Source: Candidatus Limnocylindrales bacterium (GTDB taxonomy: Bacteria > Desulfobacterota > Binatia > UBA1149 > CAITLU01). From it: a DNA stretch of 64,000 nt. The notes beneath the pieces are model-generated. The model was not told where the DNA came from. It ran no database searches and saw only the letters and a program-made list of their open reading frames with translations. The number at the start of each line of letters is the position of its first letter. The stretch's first letter is position 1. The translations under genes were made by a program, and so were the position numbers. Below are positions 8,780-18,585 of this stretch, one piece after another. Location of the stretch: the NCBI GenBank assembly GCA_035626395.1, contig DASPNR010000042.1:660484-724483 (forward strand), in the 5' to 3' direction.

Positions 8780-9544
8780 TCAAGGCCGCATGTACCAGCC
8801 GCCGCTGATGTTGACCGCCTCGCCGGTGATGAAGGCCGAGCGGTCGGAGGCCAGGAAGGCGATGAGCTCGGCAACCTCCTGCGGCTGCCCGAAGCGCCGC
8901 AGCGGCGTGCGATCGATCTCCTTCTGGAACTGGTCGGCATAGCGCGCGACGAACTTCGACCAGATCAGCCCCGGCGCCACCGCGTTGCATCGCACGCCGT
9001 AGGGGCCGCCTTCGAAGGCGACGCTGCGGGTGAGCGAGAACATCGCCGATTTGGCAGAAGCGTACGGCGCCTCGCGCCCTTCGTTGGCATCGCCCAGCCA
9101 GCCGGCGATCGAAGCGACGTTGACGATGCTGCCGCGGCGGCGCTCGATCATGCCCGGCAGCAGAAGGCGGATCAGGTGAAAGGCCGCGGTCAGATCGACG
9201 TCGAGCACGCGGTCCCAGTCCTGCATGGAAAACTCGCGTATCGGAGCGAGGACGTTCTCGGCGGCATTGTTGACCAGAACGTCGATGGGGCCGAGCTGCT
9301 CGTGCACCTGCGCGACCACTTCCTGCATGCGCTCGCGGTCGGCGATGTCGCCGGGGTAGGGTCGCACGGAGGCGCCGAGCTCGGAGGCGATCTCCTCGGC
9401 CACGGCATGGCAGCGACGCTCGTGGATGTCGACGACCGCCACGGCCGCGCCCTCGGCTGCAAGGCGGCGAACCGTGTGGCTGCCGATGCCGGCGCCTGCA
9501 CCGCCCGTGACCAGCGCGACCCTTCCCGCAAACTCTCCGGCCAT
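8780..9544 (-). CDS. Short-chain dehydrogenase/reductase
   Basis: The 254-residue product is a classical SDR: a GGAGAGIG nucleotide-binding motif near residues 14-21, NNAA at about 92-95, catalytic Ser in NVASIAG, and YASAK with the Tyr-Lys pair. VVDIHE after beta-2 carries an acidic residue, which favours NAD(H). It has a strong AAGGAG ribosome binding site before the ATG at 9544. It sits between the amidohydrolase (58 bp upstream) and the acyl-CoA synthetase (124 bp downstream) on the same strand, so it probably oxidises a hydroxyl in the same pathway. Confidence 0.93.
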   Translation of the reverse strand: MAGEFAGRVALVTGGAGAGIGSHTVRRLAAEGAAVAVVDIHERRCHAVAEEIASELGASVRPYPGDIADRERMQEVVAQVHEQLGPIDVLVNNAAENVLAPIREFSMQDWDRVLDVDLTAAFHLIRLLLPGMIERRRGSIVNVASIAGWLGDANEGREAPYASAKSAMFSLTRSVAFEGGPYGVRCNAVAPGLIWSKFVARYADQFQKEIDRTPLRRFGQPQEVAELIAFLASDRSAFITGEAVNISGGWYMRP

Positions 9545-9602
9545 GAGGTCTCCTTTCTGCTGCCAGCTGCGAACGGATGCGTGCGCCGCGCGGGCCTTCC
9601 GA

Positions 9603-10799
9603 TCAGGAATCGAGCCCGACCAGCCGCCGCTGGTTGTCGCGCATGATCATCTTCTGCTCGGCCGCGCCGAGCTTCTCCAGGCCGCGCGCAAAATCGACCG
9701 GGTCGCTGAGTCCTTCGGGATGCGGGTAGTCCGATCCGAAGACGACGCGGTCCATGCCGATCAGGTTGCCCAGAGCGACGATGTCCTCCTCGTGGTAGGG
9801 CGAGACGTAGATGTGCTGGCGGAACACCTCGCTCGGCCGGCCATGCCAGCGACCGCCGATCCAGGGGCCGTTGCGTCCCATGCCCTTCATCTTGTCCATC
9901 GCCTTGAGGATGTAGGGCACCCACAGCGAGCCGTTCTCGACGCTGAGGACGCGGATGTTGGGATAGCGGCCGAACAGGTTGTGGAAGATCAGGGCCGAGA
10001 CCGTGTCCATGATGGGACGGTCGCCGTAGAAGTTGCACCACTGGAACGCCGACTGGCTGTGCGAGCTCGGATTGGGCTGCTCGCCCCAGTGCACCGACAT
10101 CATCTCGTTGTAGCCGGACTCGCTGACGTGGAACGCGACGGCAAGCCTGGCTTCGTTGACCCGCGCCCAGAACGGATCGAAGAGCGGGTCGGCCGGCGAC
10201 CTGCCGCCTTGCGGCCCCGGACGCATGCCGATGATGCGCGCACCGCGCGAAAGCGCCCACTCGAGGTCCCTGACCGCTTCGTCGACATCGAGCAGGGACA
10301 TGATCGGCGCCGCGAATATGCGGCCGCGGTAGTCGAAGCCCCAGTCCTCGTCCAGCCAACGGTTGAACGCGCGCAGGTTGGCGTAGCTCTGCTCGATGTC
10401 GTCCTTCATGAAGTGCTCGACGCACACGCCGAGCGTGGGAAACAGAAGGCTGGACTCGAGGCGTTGCCTGTCCATCAGCGCCAGGCGCGCGTCGCGATTG
10501 ACGTACGCGGGCTGCACGGGCTCCTTGACGCCGTCGTCGCCTCCCGCGTTCTCTCCGGTCAGGTAGCGCAGGTAGTCTCGCAGCGAGCCGGGCTTGAGCG
10601 TGACGTCGAAGTTCAGCTCCATGTCGGCCAGGAACGTGAACGGCTTGGTGCCGACCAGGATGCGCTCGCGACCGGAGCCGTCGCGGACCACGCGCACCGC
10701 CTTGTCGCGGTGCCTGGGCTCGATGAAGCGGGTGAAGGCGTCGCGCGGCTCGTAATAGTGATTGTCGCCGTCGAAGCTCAGATAGCCGAGGTCGATCAT
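9603..10799 (-). CDS. Amidohydrolase-2 family TIM-barrel metal-dependent hydrolase
   Basis: The 398-residue product opens with the metal-binding D-x-N-H-x-YEP segment (GDNHYYEP, residues 11-18) and closes with VFGSDYPHPEG, which supplies the conserved Asp. The N-terminal MIDxGYxSFDGDNHYYEPRDAFTR pattern is common in a large uncharacterised branch found in actinobacteria and soil proteobacteria alongside LLM oxidoreductases, Rieske proteins and SDRs. Members of the superfamily hydrolyse or decarboxylate cyclic substrates. It is the first gene of a four-gene minus-strand run, with a GGAG ribosome binding site. A near-perfect TAGAAC palindrome lies 100 bp upstream. Confidence 0.9.
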   Translation of the reverse strand: MIDLGYLSFDGDNHYYEPRDAFTRFIEPRHRDKAVRVVRDGSGRERILVGTKPFTFLADMELNFDVTLKPGSLRDYLRYLTGENAGGDDGVKEPVQPAYVNRDARLALMDRQRLESSLLFPTLGVCVEHFMKDDIEQSYANLRAFNRWLDEDWGFDYRGRIFAAPIMSLLDVDEAVRDLEWALSRGARIIGMRPGPQGGRSPADPLFDPFWARVNEARLAVAFHVSESGYNEMMSVHWGEQPNPSSHSQSAFQWCNFYGDRPIMDTVSALIFHNLFGRYPNIRVLSVENGSLWVPYILKAMDKMKGMGRNGPWIGGRWHGRPSEVFRQHIYVSPYHEEDIVALGNLIGMDRVVFGSDYPHPEGLSDPVDFARGLEKLGAAEQKMIMRDNQRRLVGLDS

Positions 10800-10899
10800 T
10801 GCTCGCTCCTGCGGTCGATGGCCGCCGCTGGCGCGGCGCAGTGGGCCGTGCCGGTCGACCGCGCCCGACGGCGCGGGGCCGGCCGGCGGGTCGATCGAG

Positions 10900-10913
10900 T
10901 AGAACAGGTTCTA
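10900..10913. promoter_or_regulatory. KstR-like operator palindrome, TAGAACAGGTTCTA
   Basis: Perfect 6-bp arms (TAGAAC and GTTCTA) flank a 2-bp centre. This is the most symmetric of the five copies in the window. It lies 100 bp upstream of the amidohydrolase start at 10799, between that gene and the stop of the DUF11 gene at 11015. Since both flanking genes read minus, only the amidohydrolase run is a likely target. Confidence 0.65.
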
Positions 10914-11014
10914 CGGAGGCAGACAAGCCGCTGCCAAGGCGGCTGCTGAGCGACCGAGGAGCGGCCGGCTCGGGCCGCGCTTGCAGGCGCCCGAACCGGC
11001 CGGTCGACCAACGG

Positions 11015-14000
11015 TCAGCGCACGACCATCTGGTGCTCGTCGGCGACGGTGCCGGCGGTATCGGTCAGCAGCGTCGTGCCTACCGCCAGGGTCGTGCCCG
11101 GCGCCAGATTGGCGTCGGTGACGGCGCGGATCTTGATCGTGCCGCTGCCCGGCTGCACCGCGCTCCAGGTGAGCTGGTTGCCCACGATCTTGCTCGGCGC
11201 CGGGATCGACGATTCGAACGTCAGACCGGTCGGCAGCGTGATCACCGCTTCGCTGGCCGTGGCCAGGTTGCGGTAGCGGAACATGAGCTGCGTGCTCAGG
11301 CCGGGCGCCACGTAGCGCGCGCCCGTCATGCTCGCCGTCAGCGCGCGCGGCGAGGTCGGCGTTTCCGTCGGTGTCAGCGACTCGACGACGGCCGTGTCGA
11401 GGCCGCTCAGCATCACCTGCCCGCTCGTGCTGTCGCGCAGCGAGACGTCCATCGAGGCGACGGCGCCGCGCGCGTCCGCATCCGGAATGCGCGCCTGGCC
11501 GCGGATCTTGATCACGCCCGCGGTGCCGACGTTATTCCACACCAGGAGCGAGCCCGACTGCACGCTCGGCGGCGGAATGGCTCGCGTGACCGAGACCGAC
11601 TCGTTCACCAGTGCGGTCACCGTGCTGGTCTCGCCCACGTTGCGGTAGCGCAACGTCACGTTGACGGCGCCGCCCTCGGTCGCACGCTTGCTGCCGGTGA
11701 CGCTCAGCGAAGGCGTCCGGCTGGTGCTCGTGGTCGTGTTCCGGCCCTCGACGACCGCCACGTCCGTGCCCGTCTTCTCGCGCAGCGCCGCGTCCTTGAA
11801 CTCGATGACGTTCTCCAGGACGACGCCGGGGTTGGTGCCCTCGGGAATGCGCACGGTGATGTAGGCCTGGCCTGCGCGTCCCGCCGACAGGCGCGGGATC
11901 TCGAAGCGGACCTGATTCGTCGTGTGGTCGATCGTGAACGGATCGCGCGAGCTGACCGATACGATCTCCAGGCCTTCGGGCACCTGATCGATGATGGTGA
12001 CGCCATGCGCGTCCACGCACGGGTCGCACCACAGGCAGCGGTAGACGATCTCGTTGCCCGCTTGCGTGATGCCGACGTGGCGCTTGCGCATGACGATGTT
12101 GCAGTCGGTGCCGGGGCCGCTGGTCGAATTGGACGCCGTACCTTCGGCGGCCAGGCCGCAGCTGTCGTTGGTGCCCGGCCCGGTCTCGCCTTCGGCATGC
12201 GCCGTGTTCTCAAACACCGTGCCGTCGTCGGCATTGCCGTCGACCTCGGCGAAGATCTGATAGGTCTCGGCGCCGCCCGGCGGCAGGTCTCCAACGTCCC
12301 ACTGCACCGACTGGCCCGACTGCTGATCCGGCGCCGGCAGCGCGTTCTGGTAGGTGACGCCGTCGGGCAGGACATCGCTCAGCACCACGTCGTAGGCCGT
12401 GGACGCGCCGGTGTTCCGCACCGTGACCGTGTAGGTGATGATTCCGCCGGCCGGAATCGAGGCCGGATCCGCGCTCTTGTCGACCGCGAGCCGGGCGCGA
12501 TTGGCCGCTGGCACCGATACGGTCGTCTCTTCCTCGACCTGCGTATCGTCTTCGCCGTCGGCGCTCATCACCGCCGTGTTGGTCAGCACGGTGCAGTCGG
12601 CCAGGCCCGCATCGACCGTGGTCGTGATGGTTATGGTTTCGACGTCCCCCGGCAGCAGCGTGCCGAACAGCCAGCGGTTATCGCCGATGTCGGGCGCCGG
12701 AACGGCCGACACGAACGTGGTGCGCGGATCGTACGTTTCCCGCACCTCGACGTTGTCCAGAGGCACGTTGCTCGGGTTCGAGATCGTGATCGTGTACGTG
12801 AGCGTTCCGCCCGGCTGCACCGAGTCCGGATCATCCGTCTTGGTCAGCGACAGCGTACCCGTGGGCGTGGCGACGTCGGAAGGCTCATCGTCGTCGTTGT
12901 CGCTCGGGTCGGGATCGTCCTCGTCGGCGCTGACCTCGACCTCGTTGCAGAGATCCTCGGTGCCGTTGCACGAGCCGTTCTCGAGCGTGCCCGACTCGGA
13001 CGCATTGGAATCCACCGCCACCGTGACGGTGAAGCTCGCGGATGCCGACGCGGCCATGTCACCGAGGTCGCAGGTGAGCACGCCCGCCGGCGCCTCGATG
13101 CACGAGCCGGTGCTGCTGACGAACGTGGTGCTTGGATCCAACGTGTCGACCACCGTGACGTTGCTGGCCTGCTGCGGGCCGGCGTTGGCGACGTTGATCG
13201 TGTAGGTGAGGTTGCTGCCCGGGGAGACGCTGCTGCCCGAGTCGGTCTTGTTCACCGACACGTCGGCGCTCGGCGGGACCACGTTGGTCGGCTCGTCCGC
13301 CGTGTTGTTGAGCGGGGCCGGGTCAGGTGTGGCCGAATCGACCTCGACCTCGTTGCAGAGGTCGACGCCGGCGGCCGGGCAGCTGCCGTTCTGAGTCGTG
13401 CCGGCCGTGGGCGCGCCCGGATCCACGTCGACCGTGACGGTGAAGCTGGTCGAGCCGACGGCGAGATTGCCGAGGTCGCAGGTCAGGGTGCCCGCCGGCG
13501 CCTCGACGCATCCGCCGGAGGCGGTATCACTGACGTAGGAGGTGTCGGCGTCGAGCACGTCGGTGACTTCGACGGCGTCTGCCTGGTCAGGACCGGCGTT
13601 GGTGACGGTGATGGTGTACGTCACCTGTCCCTCTTCCAGAACCGGATCGCTGCCGACGTCGCTCTTGTCGATCTGAAGGTCGGCCTCCGCCACGATGACG
13701 TTGGTGGGCTCGTCGTCGCTGTTGTTGCTCGGGTCAGGATCGACGGTGCTCGTGGCCACGGTGACGTTGTTGCAGATGTCCTCGCTGCCGTTGCACGGGC
13801 TGGCCTGCAGCGTGCCGGCGGTGGGGGCGGCCGGATCGACGTTGACGCGCACCTCGATGGTGTGCGACTGGCCGGCCAGCATGGCGCCGAGATCGCAGGT
13901 CAGCGTTCCCGGCGGCGATTCGACGCACCCGAAGTCGTCGCTGAGGTAGATGGTGTTGGGGTCCAGCGTGTCGGTGACCACCACGTCCTGCGCGTCGTCG

Positions 14001-17000
14001 GGCCCCGGGTTGCTGATGACGATTGTATAGAATGCATCGCCACCGATCGCGACGGGGTCGGTGACGTCGGTCTTGGTGATCATGACGTCGGCCTCGGCGG
14101 GCTCGACGTCGGTGGGCTCGTCGTCGCTGTTGTTGGCCAGGTTCGTGTCCGTCGTGGAAGCCGAGACCGTGACGTTGTTGCAGAGATCCTCGCTGCCGTC
14201 GCACGGGTCGAGCTGCAGCGCGCCGGCCGTCGGCACGCCGGTGGGCGCGAACACGGCCATCGTGAAATTGGCCGTCTGCCCGTTGGCCAGGCTGCCCAGG
14301 CTGCAGGTGACGGTTCCGAACGGATCCTCGATGCAGCCTCCCGAGGCGGTGTCCTCGAGATAGAATTCGTTCGGATCCAGGACGTCCACGACTTCGACGT
14401 TGTTGGCCGTGTTCGGGCCGTTGTTCGTGACCTGGAAGGTGTAGGTCAGCACGTCGCCTTCGCGGATGGGATCGCTGGCGTCGCTCTTGATGATGGAAAG
14501 GTCGGCCGTCACCGCCAGCACGTTGGTCGGCTGCGTAGCCGTGTCGTTCCCGGGCGTCGGGTCCGCGGTGGAGAGGGCCGAGACGACGGCCGTGTTGCAG
14601 ATGTCGACGCCGGCCGCCGAGCACAGACCGGTCTGCGTCGTGCCCGCGGTCGGCGCGGTGCCGCTGACGAGGACCGTGACCGTGAAGCTCGTCGAGGCGC
14701 TGACGCCAAGCGCGCCGAGCTGGCACGTCAGCGTGCCGGCCGGAGCTTCGGTGCAGCCGTTGGGCGCCGTGTCGCTGATGTAGGTGGTGTTGGCATCCAG
14801 CGTGTCGGTGACGAACACGTCCGGCGAGGCGTTGGGGCCCGCGTTGCCGACCGTGATCGTGTAGGTGACCAGGCCACCCTGATCGACCGGATCGAACGGA
14901 GCGTCCGTCTTCGTGATCGACAGGTTCGCGTTGGGCCGCGGAATGTTCGTCGGCTCCGAGTCCGTGTTGTCGGTCTGCTCGGTGTCCTTGCAGTCGGAGC
15001 CGTAGGTGGCGACGATCCGGTTGCACAGGTCCTCGGCGCCCGTGCACGGGCCGGTGGACACGGTCGTGTTGGCCGTCGGTGCCGTGGGGCTGACGCTGAC
15101 GGTGATGTTGCGCGTACGGGACTGGCCGGCCGGCAGGGAGGAGTAGTGGCAGGTGACGAAGCCACCGGCGGCGGAGCATCCGCTCGGGAACGTGTCGCTC
15201 ACATACGTCGTGTTCGGATCGAGCTGGTCGCGGATGATGATGTCGGCGGCGTTGTCGGGGCCGTTGTTCGTCACCGTGATCGCGTAGGTGAGCGTGCCGC
15301 CGGCCGTGGTGGGATCGGCCAGATCGGCCTTGGCGATGCTCAAATCGCAGACCCTCGTGATTGCCGAAACATCGGTCGGCTCGTCGGAGGTGTTGTTGCC
15401 CGGCGTCGGGTCGGTCTGGTCCGCGTCGACGGTGGCGACGTTGCAGAGATCCTCGGTGCCGTTGCACGGGCTGACCTGCAGCGTTCCGGCGGTTGGCGCC
15501 GTGCCGGAAATCTGCGTGGCGATCGAGAAGGTGGTGCTGGCGCCCACGGCCAGAGTGCCGAGGTCGCACGTCAGGGTTCCGACCGGCGCCTGCGTGCACG
15601 GCACGGTCGCCGACGCGAACGTCGTATCGGTATCGAGCACATCGGTGACGGTGACATTGGTGGCCACATCGGGCCCGGCGTTGGTCACCGTCATCGTGTA
15701 GGTGAGCGAGCCTCCCTGCACGTTGGGATCGTCCGCGACCAGGTCGCTCTTGGTGATGGAGAGATCGGCCAGCGCCTGCGCGCCGCCGCGGACGAACTGG
15801 ATCTCCTCGGTGGCCGCATGCAGGCCGCACGTGTCGTTGGTGCCCCCGCCGGTGTTGCCGTCGACGTTGACCTGGTTCTGCAGGATGGTCGCCGTCAGCA
15901 GCGAGCTGTCGACGGTGGCGGTGACGGTGATGCTCCCCGATGCGCCGGGGGCGAGGTTTCCGAGGTTCCACGTGTACACGGGAGCCGCCGAGGTGGCAGG
16001 GGCAGGGACGGCCGACACGAAGGAAAGGCCGTCGCCGAGCGTGTCGGTCAGGACGGTGTTGTAGGACGTGGCCTGACCCGCGTTCTCGTAATTGATGGTG
16101 TAGACGACGTTGGCGCCGGCACCGACCTCGGGGTCCGGCACGCCCGTCTTGGTCACGCGCAGCAGCGCGCTGCCGGGCTGGTCCACCGCGACGTTGGTCA
16201 GCACCTCGGCGTAGTTGAACATGCCGGGGGGATCGCCGGGCTGATCGTTGGCGGCCGACACGTCGTCGTTGATGGTGGCGCGGTTGAGCAGCATGTCGCA
16301 GTCGTTGAGGTCGGCGTCGACCGTGAGCTGGATCGTGATGACGCCGTAATCGCCCGGCGCCAGCGTGCCGATGGTCCAGTGATTGTCGCCGGCGTCGGGC
16401 GCGGGCACCGCGCTGACGAAGGTGGTGCGCGGATCGTAGGTCTCGTTGATCTCGACGCCGGTGTACGTCTGCGAGGTGCTGTTGTTGCCGTACTCGATGA
16501 TGCAGGTGAGCGTCCCGCCCGGGGTCACCGCGTCGAAGTCGCAGTGCTTGTTGAACTGGATGTGCTCGAGCGGCGGATCCGTCGTGATGTTGACGGTGTC
16601 GACGCCGACGTCGGCGTTGTAGTGGTAGCTGGAGCCGGAGAAGTCGTAGATCGTTTCGATGACGCTGGTCGATCCGGCCGAGAGGAACTTGATGCTGTAG
16701 ATCGTCTGGAGGTCGCCGCCCGCCTTGCCCGACCCGTACTGGATCGGGCCCTTGCAGGAACGGTAGGTGCCCGTCGGAGGCGTGGGACCGATGGCATCGT
16801 CCCAGCCGCACGCGTCGGCGTACACCCGGTCATTGGTCGCGCCCGGCGGAGCCGTGTAGGTGACGTCCACTTCCATCACCTGGAAGAGCAGGTTCGAGAA
16901 GTTCAGGAACGAGGAGATCTGCTCGTAGCCCTGCGTGGCCGTGTCCGACAGCACCGTGTAGTTGACGATCTGTCCGACGTACACTTCGGTCGGGCCGATC

Positions 17001-17548
17001 ACGCTCAGAACGTCGTTGCGGTTCTGCGAGATGAGATGCTCGACGTAGAGCTCGCGCGGCGTGGGCGTGCTGATGGTGGCGTGATTGCTCGCCGACACCT
17101 CGATGTGGAACTGGCGCGTGGTGTCGTACGCCAGCGGGGTGCGCTTGACGCGCAGCAGGAAGTAGAAGTCCTGACAGGCACCGGGAAGCAGGAACGGCTG
17201 GGTGAGCTGATCCGTGCCTTTCGGCGAGATGTCGACGTAGGGGTTGGCGGTGTCGAAGACATAGTCGACGACGATGTCGTTGGCGGCATCGGGCCCCGTG
17301 TTGCAGACGCGGGCGCCGGACAGGAATTCGTCGGGGCCCTGCAACACCGGGTTGTTGCTGTCCAGGCCGATGACGTGCCACGTCAGCATCTCCATGCTGA
17401 GGCTGGGCTGCGCATGCGACTGCGACGGTGCTGCGAAAAGGAAGGCCGCGACCGCGGCGGCCATCGAGATCGTTGCGAGGCGCAGGGCCGGTCGCGTGCG
17501 AACACCATCACCGAGGCCCAGGCGGCCGCCGCGAAAAGAAAAGAACAT
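11015..17548 (-). CDS. Giant secreted DUF11-repeat surface protein
   Basis: The product is about 2177 residues from the ATG at 17548, which sits 6 bp after a GGGGGTT ribosome binding site; an in-frame GTG at 17584 lacks one. A signal peptide (TISMAAAVAAFLFAAPSQSHAQ) precedes an N-terminal region of about 300 residues. At least eleven DUF11-type repeats follow, each with the pattern L-S-x-x-K-x-D...GG-x-x-TY-x-x-x-V-x-NAGP...D-x-LD-x-x-T-x-x-S. Central repeats carry a Cys pair (GGC and TLTC) plus an inter-repeat C-x4-EDLCN segment and an acidic DPDPSNNSDDEPT stretch. Two diverged repeats end the protein without an anchor motif. DUF11 proteins are extracellular adhesin or stalk-like filaments; the partner is unknown. 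Confidence 0.9.
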   Translation of the reverse strand: MFFSFRGGRLGLGDGVRTRPALRLATISMAAAVAAFLFAAPSQSHAQPSLSMEMLTWHVIGLDSNNPVLQGPDEFLSGARVCNTGPDAANDIVVDYVFDTANPYVDISPKGTDQLTQPFLLPGACQDFYFLLRVKRTPLAYDTTRQFHIEVSASNHATISTPTPRELYVEHLISQNRNDVLSVIGPTEVYVGQIVNYTVLSDTATQGYEQISSFLNFSNLLFQVMEVDVTYTAPPGATNDRVYADACGWDDAIGPTPPTGTYRSCKGPIQYGSGKAGGDLQTIYSIKFLSAGSTSVIETIYDFSGSSYHYNADVGVDTVNITTDPPLEHIQFNKHCDFDAVTPGGTLTCIIEYGNNSTSQTYTGVEINETYDPRTTFVSAVPAPDAGDNHWTIGTLAPGDYGVITIQLTVDADLNDCDMLLNRATINDDVSAANDQPGDPPGMFNYAEVLTNVAVDQPGSALLRVTKTGVPDPEVGAGANVVYTINYENAGQATSYNTVLTDTLGDGLSFVSAVPAPATSAAPVYTWNLGNLAPGASGSITVTATVDSSLLTATILQNQVNVDGNTGGGTNDTCGLHAATEEIQFVRGGAQALADLSITKSDLVADDPNVQGGSLTYTMTVTNAGPDVATNVTVTDVLDTDTTFASATVPCTQAPVGTLTCDLGTLAVGASTTFSIATQISGTAPTAGTLQVSPCNGTEDLCNVATVDADQTDPTPGNNTSDEPTDVSAITRVCDLSIAKADLADPTTAGGTLTYAITVTNNGPDNAADIIIRDQLDPNTTYVSDTFPSGCSAAGGFVTCHYSSLPAGQSRTRNITVSVSPTAPTANTTVSTGPCTGAEDLCNRIVATYGSDCKDTEQTDNTDSEPTNIPRPNANLSITKTDAPFDPVDQGGLVTYTITVGNAGPNASPDVFVTDTLDANTTYISDTAPNGCTEAPAGTLTCQLGALGVSASTSFTVTVLVSGTAPTAGTTQTGLCSAAGVDICNTAVVSALSTADPTPGNDTATQPTNVLAVTADLSIIKSDASDPIREGDVLTYTFQVTNNGPNTANNVEVVDVLDPNEFYLEDTASGGCIEDPFGTVTCSLGSLANGQTANFTMAVFAPTGVPTAGALQLDPCDGSEDLCNNVTVSASTTDTNLANNSDDEPTDVEPAEADVMITKTDVTDPVAIGGDAFYTIVISNPGPDDAQDVVVTDTLDPNTIYLSDDFGCVESPPGTLTCDLGAMLAGQSHTIEVRVNVDPAAPTAGTLQASPCNGSEDICNNVTVATSTVDPDPSNNSDDEPTNVIVAEADLQIDKSDVGSDPVLEEGQVTYTITVTNAGPDQADAVEVTDVLDADTSYVSDTASGGCVEAPAGTLTCDLGNLAVGSTSFTVTVDVDPGAPTAGTTQNGSCPAAGVDLCNEVEVDSATPDPAPLNNTADEPTNVVPPSADVSVNKTDSGSSVSPGSNLTYTINVANAGPQQASNVTVVDTLDPSTTFVSSTGSCIEAPAGVLTCDLGDMAASASASFTVTVAVDSNASESGTLENGSCNGTEDLCNEVEVSADEDDPDPSDNDDDEPSDVATPTGTLSLTKTDDPDSVQPGGTLTYTITISNPSNVPLDNVEVRETYDPRTTFVSAVPAPDIGDNRWLFGTLLPGDVETITITTTVDAGLADCTVLTNTAVMSADGEDDTQVEEETTVSVPAANRARLAVDKSADPASIPAGGIITYTVTVRNTGASTAYDVVLSDVLPDGVTYQNALPAPDQQSGQSVQWDVGDLPPGGAETYQIFAEVDGNADDGTVFENTAHAEGETGPGTNDSCGLAAEGTASNSTSGPGTDCNIVMRKRHVGITQAGNEIVYRCLWCDPCVDAHGVTIIDQVPEGLEIVSVSSRDPFTIDHTTNQVRFEIPRLSAGRAGQAYITVRIPEGTNPGVVLENVIEFKDAALREKTGTDVAVVEGRNTTTSTSRTPSLSVTGSKRATEGGAVNVTLRYRNVGETSTVTALVNESVSVTRAIPPPSVQSGSLLVWNNVGTAGVIKIRGQARIPDADARGAVASMDVSLRDSTSGQVMLSGLDTAVVESLTPTETPTSPRALTASMTGARYVAPGLSTQLMFRYRNLATASEAVITLPTGLTFESSIPAPSKIVGNQLTWSAVQPGSGTIKIRAVTDANLAPGTTLAVGTTLLTDTAGTVADEHQMVVR

Positions 17549-17741
17549 GTTGCTAACCCCCGTCGCACCGCTCCGGCGTCCCACCTCGAGCAGCGCGAAA
17601 TTCCGGCTCTTTTACACGTTCCGCCGCGCTCACCCAACCATATATCGCGATCGATCCGCGTCATTGCAGAGCGAGCCGAAGACGCGCCATCCCCGTCGCG
17701 GCTTCCTTTGGCCTTTCTAAGCGGCCGCTGCAGCCTCGTCG

Positions 17742-18500
17742 TCAGAAGATTGCGTAGCCGCCGTCGACGCGCAGAGTATCGCCGGTATGAAAATCCGAAG
17801 CGTGGGAAGCGAGATAGACGGCAATGCCCTCGAAGTCCTCGGGCCTGCCCCAGCGCCGGGCCGGAGTGCGATGCACGACCGTCTCGCTGAGCTTCTCCCA
17901 TGCCCGCGCCGTCTCGGTCATGTCGGTCTCGATCCATCCCGGCAGGATCGCGTTGGCCTGGATGCCGTCGCGCGCGCACTCGACCGCCAGCGAGCGGACC
18001 AGCGCACAGATCCCGGCCTTGCTCGCCGAATAATGCGCCTGCCGCGGCATGCCGTGCAGCGATCCGATCGATGCCACGGCGATGAGCTTGCCGCCGCCTC
18101 CGCGGGCCCGCATGTGACGGATCGCCTCACGGAACGTCAGGAAGGCTCCGGTCAGATTGATGCCGGTAACGCTGTCCCAATCTGAGACGGTCATGTCGGT
18201 GAAGGCGACGGCCCTGCCGACGCCGGCATTGGCGAAGCAGGAGTCGACCCGACCGAAGCGCTCGAGCGTCTCCTTCATCGCGCGGACGACCTGCGCTTCG
18301 TCGGCGACGTCGACGGGGAAGGCGGCTGCCGGTGCACCCAGCGCATCGAGGTCGGCCACGGCGCGGGCGTTCTTCTCGAGGTTTCGGCCCCAGACGGCAA
18401 TGCTCGCGCCGGCCTTGGCCAGGCCGCGGGCCATGCCCAGGCCGATGCCTCCGTTGCCGCCGGTGACCACGGCGACGTGACCACGAAGATTGAACAGCAT
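17742..18500 (-). CDS. Short-chain dehydrogenase/reductase
   Basis: The 252-residue SDR has a GGNGGIG cofactor motif near residue 14, ANAG at the usual NNAG position, catalytic Ser in VASIGS, YSASK with the catalytic Tyr-Lys, and a C-terminal TGDTLRVDGGY. The substituted ANAG motif is an unusual but known variant. VWGRN after beta-2 has a basic residue and would fit NADP(H). The start at 18500 (MLFNLRG) is preferred over an in-frame start 13 codons earlier because SDRs begin just before the first strand. It is divergent from the CbiX-like gene, with 85 bp between the two starts. The substrate is unknown. Confidence 0.92.
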   Translation of the reverse strand: MLFNLRGHVAVVTGGNGGIGLGMARGLAKAGASIAVWGRNLEKNARAVADLDALGAPAAAFPVDVADEAQVVRAMKETLERFGRVDSCFANAGVGRAVAFTDMTVSDWDSVTGINLTGAFLTFREAIRHMRARGGGGKLIAVASIGSLHGMPRQAHYSASKAGICALVRSLAVECARDGIQANAILPGWIETDMTETARAWEKLSETVVHRTPARRWGRPEDFEGIAVYLASHASDFHTGDTLRVDGGYAIF

Positions 18501-18585
18501 GCCGCGGCTTCTAGCGTGGCCGTGGCCCTGCTCCAACAACGCGCCGCGTGGCCTTCGCGGCGGCTTTTTGACAGGCTCGACGGCG

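Noticed and set aside
10799..17890. A plus-strand open frame of about 2360 codons opposite the DUF11 gene
   Set aside because: Its translation is dominated by Arg, Gly, Asp and Val in patterns set by the repeats on the other strand, with no signal peptide or family motif. The minus strand has clear DUF11 repeats and a proper start.
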